This document shows positions 1 through 13,585 of a stretch of 64,000 nucleotides of DNA, in pieces. Location: contig MU004200.1 of the NCBI GenBank assembly GCA_010093605.1, forward strand, positions 502,155-566,154, read 5' to 3'. The DNA is from Lophium mytilinum (taxonomy: Eukaryota; Ascomycota; Dothideomycetes; Mytilinidiales; Mytilinidiaceae). The stretch's first letter is position 1; each line of letters begins with the position of its first letter. Made by a program: the position numbers and the translations under genes. Under the pieces are notes generated by a model, which saw only the letters and a list, made by a program, of their open reading frames with translations, was not told where the DNA came from and ran no database searches.

Positions 1-1303
1 GATCGCTTTCAAGGCCTCCTTCTTTTGCTCCTTGAGCTTCCGCTTCCGTGACGCGGTGTCTTTGGCTAGGTCATCTGCGACGGGCTGGTCCGATTCCGGC
101 TTCTTGGCCTTCTTCGGCTTTTTCGGCTTCCTCTCTGGTATAAGGGCCTTCTCATCATCGTCAAGCATTTCGTCCTCCCATTCTTCCCACTTCCGCTTCT
201 TCTTGCTGGGACCCTCTTCCCTGACAAACGCCTTCGGCTTCCACTTCTCTTCCAACACATCTTCATCCTCGACCCACAGCTCTTCCGCCAGCCAGATCGG
301 TAGAGCCATTGTGTTGGGACCCTTGATATGCAAACTCCGTACATTCCGCCACCCCTTCGAGACGAACTTCGCCGTCAACCCTTCAACAACTGCCTCAATG
401 TTCTCGGAGATGTCTTTGGGAGCCATGTCCGCCGTGGCCACTCGAATAGCTGTGGTTACGCTTGGGCTGATGTGAACGAGTGCAGCGTTCAAAGCCGTCT
501 CAATTTCCTTTGCAACCGCCTGCGGTGTTCCAACTGCCGTGTCGCCCTTTTTGACACCGGTTTTGACCTTCTTCCCATCTTCACCCTTTTGAGTCTTCAA
601 GCCAGCCGTCAAGGTCACAGGAACTGGTCGCTTGGCAGGCGTACCGTAGAACACTTTCCCTAACGTAGAAGCCAAAAATGTCACTATCCTCTCATCGGCA
701 AGAAAGACGTCGTATTCGGCGAAGAGTTGTCTCCGGGATTCGTAGCTCTTGTACTTGGCTTTCAATTTCTGGAGCAAGAAGTGTCAGCGTAGCTCCTGAG
801 CTGAGCATGGGAAGTATCTAAGTCAATACATACAGTAATACCAATGACTCGAGAGATTCGGGAAGAGATGGAGGCTGGGAAAGTCGGTTCAGCGATGAGA
901 TCCTTGAAAGCGCGCTGAGGGTCCGCCGTGATCAAACACACTCTCGCATCAGGAGAGCCGAATGGGTGGGGTAGAGCGATCTTCGAGGGCTTCAGGCGCT
1001 TTTGATCTTGTATGAATTTCTTCGTGCCTAGGATAAGCCAGACGGGGACCTTTTCTTGTGTTTCGTCGTCGCTATCGCCTGTGGCTAGAAGGTCCTTTTT
1101 CTCAGATGCGGTCTCGAGGCGCTTTTGCTCTTTCTGAATGTGGCTGACTAGGGCTTGAGCTGCTTTGAGGGTCTGTGAATTTTTTGTTAGCTGGCAGTCT
1201 CTGCGCGCGGTTTCGGAAACGATGGGATTCGCACCTGGTTGGGATCGAGCTGGTATGGTGTCCCCTGCTGGACCTTGGTCGTCAGAGCAATTTCTTTAGC
1301 CAT
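1..1303 (-). CDS. Ribosomal L1-domain protein, Utp30/Cic1-like (partial at window edge)
   Basis: Three exons (1235-1303, 834-1172, 1-768) join in frame through GT-AG introns of 62 and 65 nt. The reading frame is still open at base 1, so the C-terminus lies outside the window. The translation begins MAKEIALTTKVQQG and has the length and pattern of fungal L1p/L10e-family nucleolar proteins. An N-terminal helical part is followed by the L1 fold (roughly residues 25-300, with the stretch VPVWLILGTKKFIQDQ). The Lys/Glu-rich tail has repeated KKPKKAKK-type motifs that look like nucleolar localisation signals. Family knowledge: Utp30 and Cic1/Nsa3 bind pre-ribosomal RNA during 60S or 40S assembly, and I cannot tell which of the two this is. 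The start has a clean ATG and the first exon ends in CAG before the donor. It is divergent from the FHA gene on its upstream side. Confidence 0.8.
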
Positions 1304-3055
1304 GGTTGCGACTCAATGCGGGCGATCGAGAGGGGAGTGTAACTTTTGGTAAGGCGCAAAAAGTTGCAAAAGAATCGTTCGGGCCGACGGTTTATCCGAA
1401 AGTGGGTCGTATCTGCCAGGTTTGGACCCCGCGGCTAGCTTCCTCCGCAATACAGCTCTTTGGCTGTGCATCTCGTCCAAAATACGACTCCTTATGTCGA
1501 GCTCTCACCAATGTCGGAAAAAACCATTAACCAGGCTACTCGGAGGCTGGTAACTTTTTCTTTTCTCGCTCCTTGAAGATCAGCTCGATGGTTTACATTG
1601 CGCTGCTTGCTCCACTCACCATGTGCAGCTAGTCTGGTTGCTGTTGGCCTCACCCCGCCAATATTCAATATAATCTTGGAAGGGTGGATATCGTTCCTGA
1701 CCGACTCGCCACAGCCCTATTCCAGACGACAATTCATGCGAAGTGAGACAGAAGCTGAGCTGTGTCTTCAGTCATCCAACGCTCGGGTTATACGAATTAT
1801 CTGTTTCATCTGATCTGGTTGAAGCAGGCCCAGATCCTGGCAGCGATCACCTCGGCCTGGACTTTTTAAGCCATCGCGTACCGCGTCGCATTCTTCGAGA
1901 CCTGACTTGCCCAAGACACGATCTGATCTTCAACCCAAAATGCTGCCCTGACGCGCGACAACGCGGCTCTGAAGCTCCAATTGCAGCTGTAGAAGAATAC
2001 GGCGGCATGGTTACCTGCATGCAGGTGTCCACGCGATGTCCATGTCATGTCACTCTTCGCCGCAAGCTGACCCGCGCGCACCACCAATTTGAAACCCACT
2101 CCCCGCTCAGGTCACTGTCACGGTTTGAAGACGCGTCAAAGTCGCCCTTCTCTACATCCATCGCGCCGTCGCAGGCGCCGCTGGGCAGCGATCCCCACCT
2201 GAGAAAAAGTTGCATGTGGGGTCGACGTGCAGTCCTGCAGCCCACGCGGACGCTCAAGATGACGGTGGAAAAGAGCGGTCTACCGGGGAGCGAAAATCTT
2301 GATTTAAGAGGAGTCGTTCATGCAGAGATTGAAGCCAGAGATGCAGCCATGGCCGACCAGAGTCCTTGCTTGTGCCCTAACAGGCTAAAAATGGAGCTGC
2401 TGGACCCCGCAAGGCATAGCCTGATGCGGCGAGCATCACAGGCCCAAGCTGGAGGCGTGCTGCGCGAAACGCACACGCTGAATGGCGTTGGGGCCTTCGC
2501 GTCGGCGCTGGCGGCCGAGCATCGACATCCGACGGGCAGGTGGGAGAGGCAATAGTGTGTCAGACTGTGCAAGTTATGCAGACGCAATGTCAACGTCAAT
2601 AGGGTGAATGTCTTGTTGCTCGAGGGCCAAGTTGGAACTGTGAATCTGATATTGGACTCTGAGATTGGACTCTGCAGAGCGCCAACGCAGTAACTCCAGC
2701 AAATGATTGTAGTAAAACCAGGCATGTAATTTGCTGCATCGGCGAGAAATGCCCGCCTCTGCTCGGTACATGCATGGGTCGTCGTGGGATCCTACCTAGT
2801 CCGAGCTTCATAGGGTAGCGCGTCGTGAATCCACACCCGCGAAACCACTCCCAGCCTCCACCACCGGCCGCCTCGACGTGACCTCCTCTTCTTCAATTGA
2901 CTTCATGGCCTCCAGACTCTGACCTTCCCAGATCCACACTCGTTCTCTGCCTCTTCCTCCACCACCACTGCTTCCCGTCCTCGCTGTCCGAGTCGCCAGA
3001 CACCTTCCTGCCATCACGCCGCATCCCAGTCGCGTCTCTACGCCTTCTCGACTCC
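1304..3055. other. Intergenic, divergent promoter region
   Basis: This separates the L1-domain gene (minus) from the FHA gene (plus). The last ~250 bases before the FHA start are CT-rich, as is common in fungal leaders. An open frame of 270 codons at 1743-2555 resembles no family I know and has no convincing codon pattern, so I do not call it a gene. Confidence 0.5.
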
Positions 3056-4694
3056 ATGGACTCCTCTTCTAGGCAAGAGGCTAATCGATTGATGTCTTCA
3101 GCATCTCCACAGCAGCCAGGGCTCTCGCGGCAGCCGTCTCTGCTCCCCGCGTTCGAACCGTTGTCCTCGTCACCGTTTCCGCGTCCGCAATCCTCAAAAC
3201 GCAAGTATGAGGAAGATTCTCCCTCCCACCCACGAGCAGAGCTCAAGTACTACCCGACGCCTGTGCCCACGTCCTCTACGGGCATTCTGCCCTCGTCGCC
3301 AACGCGTAGTGTGCGTCCGGGTCTCCAGCGTACCATGTCGACTCTCTCGGAACGTGTTCCCCTCGGAGCTGTTCCCTCTGTAGACCTCCCCCTCAACGGC
3401 GAGCCCGTGCGGATGGGACGATCCTCGAATTCTTCGGACTACCAGCTATCTTCAAATCGCGCCATTTCACGCGTCCACGTTCAAGCCGCCTACCACGCAT
3501 CCGACGCGTCTTATCCGAAGGGCTATGTCGAGGTACAATGCTTGGGATGGAATGGTGCCAAGGTCCATTGCCGGGGACAAGTCTACGCACTGAACAAGGG
3601 GCAATCGTTCGTGTCGAATAATCCCGAGGCGGATATCATGGTGGATGTTCAAGACACTCGCGTGCTGATCATATGGCCTCCCGCTGGGCGGAGCCTGTCA
3701 TTCGACTCGCAACCAGACTCGGATTCAGCATGGATCGAAGAATCTCCCAGCCGCCGTCATATCGCCGATCATATTGCCTCCAGTCCTCCCGTCATTCCTC
3801 GGTCGCCTACTTCACAGAGCCCAATCCACCAGCCGAACTTTACCGAATCTTCAACGTTCCTGGCAGTCGATGATGATATCGTTCCACAAGCCGGACCCAT
3901 CCAGGTTTTCGAAGACGAAGATGTGGCGGTGGACAACGGAGTTGCTGCTGCCGTCGCAGCTTCTCTAGCTGACTCCCCATCGCGGCCTGCACTTTCGAGA
4001 ACGGTTTCTGCAAACGAGTCCAAGAACTCGCTACTGAGCAATGGATCCTCGGAGGACCTGTCAGACGAAGATGAAGAGAATGATCCGGTAGTGCACTCTT
4101 TTGGGCCTTTCGGAGAGAACCTACTGCCCCGGATGGCGTCCATGACTGCCTCAAGCAGCAACACAACACCGACTCAGCGTCGCCGCCGCCCTCTTGCTAC
4201 CTCTAGATCTCCACAGCAACATCCTGGCTCCGAGTCGCGGAGGATGAATGAGTCGCCCATTAAGAACCACGTAATCAACCAATTGGCCTTCTCCCGCCTT
4301 CATTCAATCCCCCTCTCCACCATCTTCGGCAACCTACCCAAGGAGCTAAAGCTCAGCGCCCCAACGAGCAGGGCCGCCACAGCTGCTGAATCCTCAGACC
4401 TCACTTGTCCAGAGCTTAAGAAGATACTGGACAATACTCCATGTGTAGGGGAGATCAACCGGGAGGGTAAGGATGCTGCTGGAAAGCCCCTTGAAAACGA
4501 GTTCTACTACGTGCCCGAGATGGATGCTGATCAAATGCGGCGAGACGCCGTGGTGGGCGGCATTGGCGGATCTGGTCTTCGATCAGTCCGTAAATCGCAC
4601 AAGGTACGTTCTATCGCGCCATAATGCGCACTCTACGACTGGCGCAGAAACTAACATCTCCCAGCAATACTACTGGAAACGTCCGCGACACTAG
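3056..4694 (+). CDS. FHA-domain transcriptional regulator, Tos4-like
   Basis: Two exons (3056-4603 and 4665-4694) join through a 61-nt GT-AG intron. The last exon adds only QYYWKRPRH, giving 525 residues. The frame is open upstream to 2897, but the methionine at 3056 starts the Ser-rich N-terminus usual for this family. An FHA domain lies at about residues 115-205, with the diagnostic GRSS (near 120) and SRVHV (near 138-142) that form the phosphothreonine pocket. A Ser/Pro-rich, acidic middle follows. The C-terminal part (about 400-450, HVINQLAFSRLHSIPLS) is conserved in Pezizomycotina Tos4-like proteins. Family knowledge: Tos4/Plm2 are SBF/MBF targets that bind promoters and histone deacetylases in the G1/S and checkpoint programme. 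The function here is inferred from the FHA context only. Confidence 0.78.
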
Positions 4695-5785
4695 CAGTGT
4701 TCATAGGTGCTTGACGAGAAGACACCCTTGTCCCCCGTCGTTACCTTTTCGTGCCTTCTAAGTCCTTCTGACGACATCACGATGCCGCCGACTCGACCTA
4801 GTCCCTTTACCAATGCTCCACCCCAGCACTCGAAATGAATGCTCCGCAACCCGTGGAGTTTCGACACCTCTACCATCATACTCCTTTGTTCTCTTGAGAC
4901 TTTCTGTTTGTCTAGTGGCGACAGCAGCATAGCGCGGCGTTTGCGTGATCTTTTACTACCGTTCATGTCCATACCCTTTTTGTCCTTTTGACACCCCATT
5001 ATACCACGCCTACCCTTCTGCTCTCTCTTTGCTTTTTTTCTCCTTGCTAGGAAACCCCCTCTGCATTTCTGGGCGTTTGGGATCTATCTGTGGCCTCTGG
5101 GCCTTTTGTGCACTGGCTTTTGCGGTGCTGCACTACGATTCCGTCCCTCCACCTACCTATGTGTCTGTTAAAGCTAGCTTGAGCGGCTTTTGTTCGAATG
5201 ATGAGTGTGAGCTTTCGTGTTGGTGTTGAGTGGTGGACGAGATATGAAGATTTTGACTGTCTGGGCTGCAGGCGGCGGTGGTTTTTTGAGTAGAACAAAA
5301 TCTGGGGCTGGTTGGTGTAGGTAGTGAGATGAAAGAGAATACTACTTTTTAAGTGTTAAGCTGGTGTTATGCATGTGACCTGAAGTGAATCTGGTCAAGA
5401 TAACGAAAGGTGAGGGGTGAAGATTTCGCAGAATCCGGCGATGCATGACGCAATCACCAAAAAGACGCCAAGTCACGTGATGCAGAATTCATGGTGTTTC
5501 AGACGGAAAGGGTCTTTCGAGGTGGTATGATTCGTTCGTTTGACATGACTGTTCCTCGCTAGCAGGCAGCGATTGGAATCACCGATCACTGCTCATTCAA
5601 TCGGGGGCCTGCCGAATCGTAGAGGTTCTCAAACGTTAAGGAACATGTTCACATTGCTTGAATGAAGATTGATGGAACCAGAAGCCTAGTGTGAAAACTC
5701 CATGATTGAATGACCATATGGCTTCTCTAGTCCGTATTCCATCCCTCCCGCAACTCGGCTCCCACCTCCTCTCTAGGCGTATCAT
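4695..5785. other. Convergent intergenic region
   Basis: This holds the 3' ends of the FHA gene (plus) and ubiquitin-L40 (minus). It contains T-rich tracts near 5020-5050 compatible with 3' UTR or termination signals. I see no gene. Confidence 0.5.
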
Positions 5786-6522
<737 letters not shown>

Positions 6523-6907
6523 GGCTGCGGATTTTGTCGAGATATTCGTGGAGGGGAAGCAATTCGATGAGGTGAGGTTGAAACGAATTTGGCTGTGGGC
6601 CTTGGCGAGGCGCTTGGATCAGCAGCTGCCCATGCGTCGCCCTTTCCACTCTCTTCGCTTCGTCGACCATCACTCCATGCAATAAATTACAACATATTTT
6701 CTAAGAGGCGTTTTGAAAGGTTAGCAGGGCCTGCAACATGCTTTGAGTAGCTTCTCTATAGCGAGAGTTCTGATTCTTCTAGATTGAGCACTTTATGCTA
6801 CCACGGACAGTTCGTGAGAACAACTCTCCTGTTCATCCATCTCAGAGGCTTGTCTTCATGGAAGACCGGTATTTGCATCACGAAGACTGTATAGACCAAC
6901 TTCCACT
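6523..6907. other. Promoter region of ubiquitin-L40
   Basis: The stretch lies between the 5' end of ubiquitin-L40 and the 3' end of RRN7, both on the minus strand. I see no gene. It should hold the L40 promoter and the RRN7 3' UTR. Confidence 0.4.
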
Positions 6908-8920
6908 TCAACCTGATGTCGACTGTCTCTGGTAGTTGCCTCTTCCTGCATTCTCTCCCTCCGCCGTTTGCATCCTCTCCCATCGCCTCTGCGATTCGCC
7001 CCATTTATGAACTCTCCGCTCCGTCAAGAAAACTGTATTGACCAGCATTTTCATCGACAATCCCGATGCCTTGGCTGCCTCTTCGTAGAAAGCTCTAGCC
7101 GAGTCAGGCAATTCACTCTCGTGCCGATAATGCTTGTACTGACTTCCGGGTCGCTTGATGTCGTTGATCGCATTTTTCTCTGCGACTACCTTATTCACAC
7201 CCATCTTCTGGTGAAAGTCTTCCACTCTTTTCGTCCGTGCAATCTGAACATGCGCTGCATCCGCATCAGGTGTCCTCGAGTCGTCAAGACGGTGTGCTGG
7301 TGGGCCGATGGGAAACTGATTGAACAGCTCCTTCCGAAAGTTGCTGTCTTTGTCTTGTTCTCGTATAGTCTCGTCCACCCAGTTTTTCTGATACCAGTCT
7401 AAGTACTGATCCATTTGATCGCCACTCAATGAAAAGATGTCCTTCTCCTGTAGCTCCATCACTTCTCGATTCTTCAGCTGCCCGGGTATTCCTATCGACT
7501 TCTTGAGCGTGGAGGTGGATTTCTCCCATGCTTCCCAGTCTATATTCGCGCCTGCTGGCTCTCCGTCGATGCTTGGGTGACGCTGAATTCGATCGAAAGG
7601 ATAGAATAGCTTTATGCAGACGATGATTAAGGAAATGAGTTGTGCATCGGGTATGTCAATAACACGAAGCCTTTTTACGGCAGCTTTCTTTGGATAAGCA
7701 AACGTGTAGATCAGAAGCTTGGCAAGCTTCGCCACGGCTCCATAGATCTCTAACGGGAATGCTAGTTCTTTCATGTACCTGAATAGAAGGAGGGGATGAT
7801 TGAGGGCTGGAAACAATATCCCGTGATGGTGTTCGTAAGAAAGCGCCAAATCCATAATTGCCCCATGCAGGCGTTTCTGTCGCAGGAGACCGGGCGGCTC
7901 GAGGACATTGGGTTTATATATCGGAGGCAATCGTTCCTTCATCGCCAGTGGAAGACAGTCCTTTGCTCTGGCATAAACCATATCACCGTTGGTAGTCCAT
8001 TCGTAGACATCTCCGGTGGTAATCGGTATCCGTAGTGTCAATGCACCTAGATAGCATAATGCCAGGGTGTCAATAAGCTTTGGTGTGTCTTTGGCCTTCC
8101 TTCCGCTGCCCATGTATTTGGAGCGGTTGTCATCAGAGTCCTCCGTGTCTTCCTCAGACCCGGAACTGAACATTTGTGACAGGGTCTCTTCCCTATCATC
8201 GGCCACACGGTCCTTGAGGTTCATGACTCGGAGAGCCCAAAGATCGAATATAACACTCTGAAGACCGGCAACCGATTAGCAGTGGGTTTTAGATTCATAG
8301 CAGCCGTAAAATACAAACCTCTAGCTCAGCTGGGAGGCCTTTTTCGTGGATAAGGAACCATATCTGGTGACGGAGAATGACTTGATAGCACTGGAGGTAC
8401 AGAGTGAAAGCATCCCGTCCCGTATAGTCTGGCTATCGTTAGAAGGTTGAAGCCGGTGACACACATATGAGCCCGTTGTCTGATGATATGATATCTCGAT
8501 GACAAAGAAAATTGCAATATGAGCATGCTCTGTATCGCGAATCCGCGACTACGCCAAACAGGGAGAAGAGGATATATAGAGCATGTGAAGTATGAAAAAA
8601 GATGAACTGTCGGACTGGACTTCCAAGTGGATATGGAATAACATACATTGGTACTGCTTCTCTGCCTCATCAACATCCGACTTTGCACTCTGCCATTTGG
8701 CATGCGGATTGAAGTCGTCCTCCTCTCTTTCCGTCGCGAGGACGTTCTAATTATGTTCGCGTCAGCGGATCGGCAGACCACTCGCATCTGTGTTCAGTCA
8801 ACTTACGCCTCTTCGATGCCCATTTTGACAGTATTGATAGCCGTCGGCTTCTTCTTCGTAATGCCGCGACCTACAGTTTTCGATCCCACAGACTGGGCCT
8901 TTGATCCAGTGGGAGCTCAT
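6908..8920 (-). CDS. RRN7: RNA polymerase I core factor subunit Rrn7 (TFIIB-like)
   Basis: Four exons (8807-8920, 8647-8746, 8319-8428, 6908-8257) join in frame to give 557 residues. The introns are 60, 218 and 61 nt, and the 218-nt one is long for this window. The N-terminus carries the Rrn7/TAF1B zinc finger with C11, C16, C31 and H35 (VCGIENC ... YQYCQNGH). It is followed by the conserved YYTGRDAFTLYLQCYQ and ILRHQIWFLIHEKGLP segment that leads into the first cyclin-like fold. The central acidic linker (SEEDTEDSDDN) and a second cyclin-like region follow, and the C-terminal ~150 residues are helical and charged. Family knowledge: Rrn7 is the TFIIB-related subunit of the core factor that recruits Pol I to the rDNA promoter. 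Confidence 0.9.
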
Positions 8921-9480
8921 TGATAGGATGACTATGGTGTTCTTGATTGGTGGTGGTGATGTGGTGGGTTGGAAGCGGGTAAACGCGACGGGCTAGGTTG
9001 GCTTTTGGATTAGCTCACATTTTTTTGTGACTCGGCGTGGCGTTCCCATGGTTTGGCGGAGGCCTAGTTTTTAGCTCTGACACCTGGGAATTTTCGCGTG
9101 CTACAGTAGTAGTGACTTAGTGCGGCTTGTGAGGTCTCACAAGTCCCGATTACGGTAAACGTAACGTCAATAATCACAAGCAGTCTCAATTTCCTCATGC
9201 CTGGACCGTGACCCTTGTTTTTATAGATTCGTGACTACGTATCTCCAGAGAGAAGAGCACAGCAATAATGCAAGAAACCCAAACCAGCCCCGTGAGAACC
9301 CTCAAATACCCGTCACCATCAGCATGGAAAGAGCATGGCGCTGGAGCAAGCCAAGATAGCCCAAAAAGTAATAGGTCTACATAGAACATGCAGATCCATC
9401 CTACGTTTTCGGACTGGTGCCAACAACGCTTTTTCTGAACTCCTCCCTGTTGACGGCCTCTCGTGTCCAAAGCCAGACAT
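8921..9480. other. RRN7 promoter and eIF5A 3' region
   Basis: This lies between RRN7 (start at 8920) and the stop of eIF5A, both on the minus strand. I see no gene or repeat. Confidence 0.4.
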
Positions 9481-10199
9481 CTAAGACTTGGGAGCCTCCT
9501 TGGCATCAATGGCGGTTTCCTCGCCCATGGCGGTGAGAACAATAACATCTGTGCATTCGTGAGCCAGGGAACGTAGAGGACGTTATGGTGTACTTACTAG
9601 TGTCCTTGCCCTCCTCAGTGAAGAGCTTGTGAACCTTGTCGCCGACCTCGCCCTCGGGGAGCTTGACATCGTCCTTGGTGGAGCCGTCATCAGACATCAG
9701 GGAGAGGAAACCATCGTCGGTGATATCCAACTATCGGGGGTCAGTCATGCGAGCCCACTGTTCTTTGTGCGGCGCACTTACAAGCTGGTATTCCTGGCGG
9801 CGGACGTTGGGGACGTCCATGTTGTGGGTGGAGGGGCAGAGTTCCTCCAGCTTCTTGCCGGTGAAGATGTCGATGGCCACAAGATGGACCTTGGCGTGGC
9901 CGTGCTTGCCGGTCTTGGAGGTGGACATTTCGACGATCTTGCAAGGGCGGTTCTTGATGCAGACGAAGCCGTTCTTCCTCAATGCCGAGCACTGCATGGG
10001 GTAGGTGGTCGAGGCACCGGCATCGGCGCTCTCGAAGGTGTGCTCATGCTGCGATGGATGTCAATAATGGGGACGCGGGAGAGTCGCTGAGGGTCGATGC
10101 CAGGCCGCACTTTGACAGCGGGCATGCTCGAATCGATAAAGGTGGGGCACGAAACGAAGAGCGGACAAAAAAACATACCTGCGCGTCGTTGTCGGCCAT
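9481..10199 (-). CDS. Translation factor eIF5A
   Basis: Four exons (10179-10199, 9782-10048, 9598-9730, 9481-9548) give 162 residues. The introns are 130, 51 and 49 nt, all GT-AG. The hypusine loop [12 protein letters not shown] is intact, with K55 as the lysine that deoxyhypusine synthase modifies. The N-terminal SH3-like domain spans about 20-90 and the OB domain about 90-155 ([16 protein letters not shown]). The protein helps ribosomes through stalling motifs and in termination. The acidic N-terminus [17 protein letters not shown] is typical of fungal eIF5A. It is divergent from COG3 across a 318-bp gap. Confidence 0.97.
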
Positions 10200-10517
10200 G
10201 GTGCAAATGAGTGTTGGATTATAGCGACTCGAGGCGCGGAAGAAGTCGTAGAGGTGAGGGGCGAGTTGAGGCGGGCGGGAAGGTGGATGGCGCAGAAAAT
10301 TGGGTGAAGGGTGGAGGGGAAACGACGGGAGCGAGGCAACGGGCCCGGCGCAACGATCCGCCGGCGCCGATGCCTGTCGATCGCCCAGGTGCAAGTGGCC
10401 GCGTTGACCGACGAACTGCTTCAAAATATATAAGATACACCAGAATCCACTGCGTACCCTCCGCTACCCTCCGCTGCCCTCGAAATGCGTAGGTAGAGGC
10501 AAGCGCCATCCATCAGC
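10200..10517. promoter_or_regulatory. Shared promoter of eIF5A and COG3
   Basis: Only 318 bp separate the two divergent start codons, so both core promoters must lie here or overlap. The minus-strand reading toward eIF5A is CT-rich, which fits a fungal leader. I identify no specific factor site. Confidence 0.5.
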
Positions 10518-12683
10518 ATGTGGCTGGACCGCTTCTCGACGCCCAGCGGCACGCCTCCGCCTCAAGGGCGACCCTATTCACCTGCACCTCGACGCCCATA
10601 CAACCCAACTGGCCCCGGACCGCTCCCTCAAAGACCAGGCCTCCCAGAGCGGACATCGTCGCTGTCTCTCGTCTCTCCCAACTCTTCCACGACCAGCCTC
10701 CCAGCAGGTGCACGTGGCCCCAATGGCGCGGCCCGCAGGAGACAGCCGCCGCTCAACGTGTCAGATCCGCTGCAGGTGCTGGAAAGTATACTCGGCGCCC
10801 CTCCACGGAGGTCGGTGCTTAGCAAAGGAAATGGTGCAGCGATTGTGCCACCAGGGAAGCCGGACGAGTTGGTCGACGACATAGACTTCGGAGGGTTGAG
10901 TCTGCAGGAGTTCGCCCAGGAGACGACGGCGCGGGAACTGGCACCTGTACATACATATAGCGCGCAATCAGTTGAAGAATGTATGTGTCTGGTCCTGTGA
11001 CGCGTGAAAGTGAGCTCATGCTACCGCAGATGACAAAGAGAAAGACAAGTTCGAGGACTTGCACCGGTCGATACTGGTACGAACAGCACGCCGGACATTG
11101 CTTTGCCTTAGCTGACCCCCCACCTTAGGCCTGCGACGAGGTGCTCAAGTCAGTCGAGATGTACCTTACCAACTTTCAATCCGACCTAGGGGCTGTTTCC
11201 GCCGAGATTGAGACCCTACAATCGCGGTCTACAGCATTGAACACCAAACTCGAGAACCGCAAAGTGGTCGAGAAGCTGCTAGGACCTGCCGTCGAGGACA
11301 TCAGCATATCCCCTGCCGTTGTCAAAAGGATATCGGAAGGTCCCATCGACGACAATTTCCTACGGGCGTTGAACGAGTTGGAGAAACGCTCGAAAAGCAT
11401 CAATACCAAAGTCAAGGAGAGCACGAGTATCAAGGCGCTCGATGACGTGAAACCAATGTTAGACGACTTGACGAACAAAGTAAGAATCTCACATTTGCGC
11501 AGGCGAGACATAGACTAATACATAAATCTAGGCCGTGGAGCGCATAAGAGATTACATTGTAGCTCAGATAAAGGCTATTCGATCTCCGAGCATTAACGCT
11601 CAAATCATTCAGCAGCAAGCCTTCCTCAAATACAGAGAGCTGTTCACGTTCTTGGCTAAACACCAGCCACAACTAGCGGAGGAAATTGGCAAGGCGTACG
11701 TATTCACAATGCGCTGGTATTACCTGAATCACTTCTCCAGGTATCAGAAAGCCCTAGAGAAGCTCAAGATTCATGCACTAGACAAACACGACGTACTAGG
11801 ACAGGAAGAGACCGTCAAGCGAGGTGCACTCTTGGGCAACGCAAGAGGTGCTCCTGCAGCCTATGACGCTTTTTCGATTGGACGAAGGATTGACCTGCTG
11901 AAGACCCCATCTCACGCTGCGCTAACAGCGTATGTGGCTGAAGAGGAGAAAGCGACCCATTATCTCGAAGTGCCTTTCCGAGCGTTCAATCTCGCACTCA
12001 TTGACAATGCCTCGTTTGAGTATACCTTCTTGACGACGTACTTTGGCCCCGTCCAGAACTACCACTCTATCTCTCGCACATTCATGTCTATCTTTGAGCC
12101 AACTTTCGCTCTTGGTCAGGCCCTTACGAAGCAGCTCATCGAGACCACTACCGATGGCCTCGGTATTCTCCTCTGTGTTCGTCTCAATCAGCATTTTGCA
12201 TTCGAAATGCAACGACGCAAGGTTCCTACCGTAGAAGGGTATATCAACGCCACAAACATGCTGTTATGGCCACGCTTTCAGCTCGTGATCGACCAGAACT
12301 GCGAGTCGCTGCGACGGTTGACGGCCTCCCTGCCCAATCGAGCTGCATCTTCCGCGTCCATACTCACCTCTTCGTCTGCTCCACAGTCTACAGCTCCCCA
12401 TCCCATGACTCAGAAGTTCGCGAACCTCCTACAAAGCATACTCTCACTCAGCTCAGAAGCCGGAGACGATGAACCGGTTTCGAATAGTCTCGGTCGCTTG
12501 CGAAGTGACTTTGAGGCCTACTTGACACGGTTGAGCAAAGGCATCGCAGAACAGAGAAAACGCGAGCGATTCTTGTGCAACAACTACAGCTTGGTCTGCA
12601 CAATTCTAGCAGATACAGATGGCAGGCTGGCAGAGGAAGCGAAAGAGCATTTTAAAACTTTACGGGATACATTCGACAATTAG
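10518..12683 (+). CDS. COG3: Conserved oligomeric Golgi complex subunit 3 (Sec34)
   Basis: Four exons (10518-10980, 11030-11076, 11129-11479, 11532-12683) give 670 residues through 49-52-nt introns. The first ~150 residues are Pro/Ser-rich and disordered. The Sec34 domain follows (about 155-310): a helical coiled-coil stretch with MYLTNFQSDLGAVSAEIETLQSRS, then the AQIKAIRSPSINAQIIQQQAFLKYRELFTFL region that is highly characteristic of COG3. The remainder is helical. COG3 is in lobe A of the COG tether that captures vesicles recycling Golgi glycosylation enzymes. The length is slightly short of many COG3 proteins, but the stop at 12681-12683 shows no sign of a frameshift. Confidence 0.93.
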
Positions 12684-13585
12684 CATGGAGTTCTGTATTG
12701 ATTTTAGCGTCCCATTGCTGATGATGAAATAGAGTTTGGAGCGCTTAGGCACGGCATCTGGATAGGCGTATCTATTGTTAATGGCGTACATGCAGCAAAC
12801 GGAATGCTCGTTCTGCCAATGTTTCCCAAAATGACAAATCACGTCAAGGCGTTTACGTTGTTCTTACGAAGAGCTGATCATGAACACTAAATCTTTATCC
12901 TCCGCTACCTCGAGGACTTTACGTTATGTGCGTTTCTAACACATTGCCGGAGCATCCTAGCGAGCGGTACGCAAATTTGCCCTATGTTATTTCCGTGCCC
13001 ACGCTTCATTTACGCCACAAGCGAAATCGAAGCTTTCGACATGCGGACGTAGAAACAACTGTCAACTTGGATTAGGTCTAGCGTCAATATTAGTTCTACC
13101 CTCAGAACATCCAACGTCGGGCCCAGATCCCAGACGATCCATTCGAATGTTTTTTCTTGCTAATAAGCCAATAAGAAGCTACAACGTCACTGCTTTAGGA
13201 TAAATCTAGGACCATGTGGCGTTGTGTAATCGCTGTAGGTCACCCGCCTCCTCCTTTAACGGAAAACCTCAACCGTTGCATTTTCATCATCACCATCTCA
13301 ACATGGCTAATACCGCCCCAAAGACGCGTAGTCCCATGGTTCGCGTCTCCCGAGCTCTCCAAGACCTTCCCCAGACTGAGGGTTACCCCGTGGGGTATCT
13401 CCGCTTCTCCACTTTCCTGAGTGACAGCGGCCGTGCTCTCTCGCCGAGGGAACGTGCCCTGGAACCACATCTTCGGAGGTAGCTTTCCGTGTGATACATA
13501 TAATGATGATCTTGACTCCGCTTTGTTGTTCCTTTCGTTCTGAGCTCGCGTCTAGTCTCTTACATTTTTCTCATTGCCCCCTAAG
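12684..13585. other. Intergenic, sugar-transporter promoter with an upstream ORF
   Basis: This contains the COG3 3' UTR and the transporter promoter. A 59-codon ORF (13303-13482) lies ~100 nt before the transporter start. The nearest donor (13479) spliced to the CTAAG at 13581-13585 would run straight into a stop, so this ORF is not a coding exon of the transporter by that route. It could be an upstream ORF in the leader. Confidence 0.4.

Noticed and set aside
1743-2555. 270-codon plus-strand ORF in the intergenic region
   Set aside because: No family resemblance; composition is not protein-like; it overlaps several equally long frames on the other strand.
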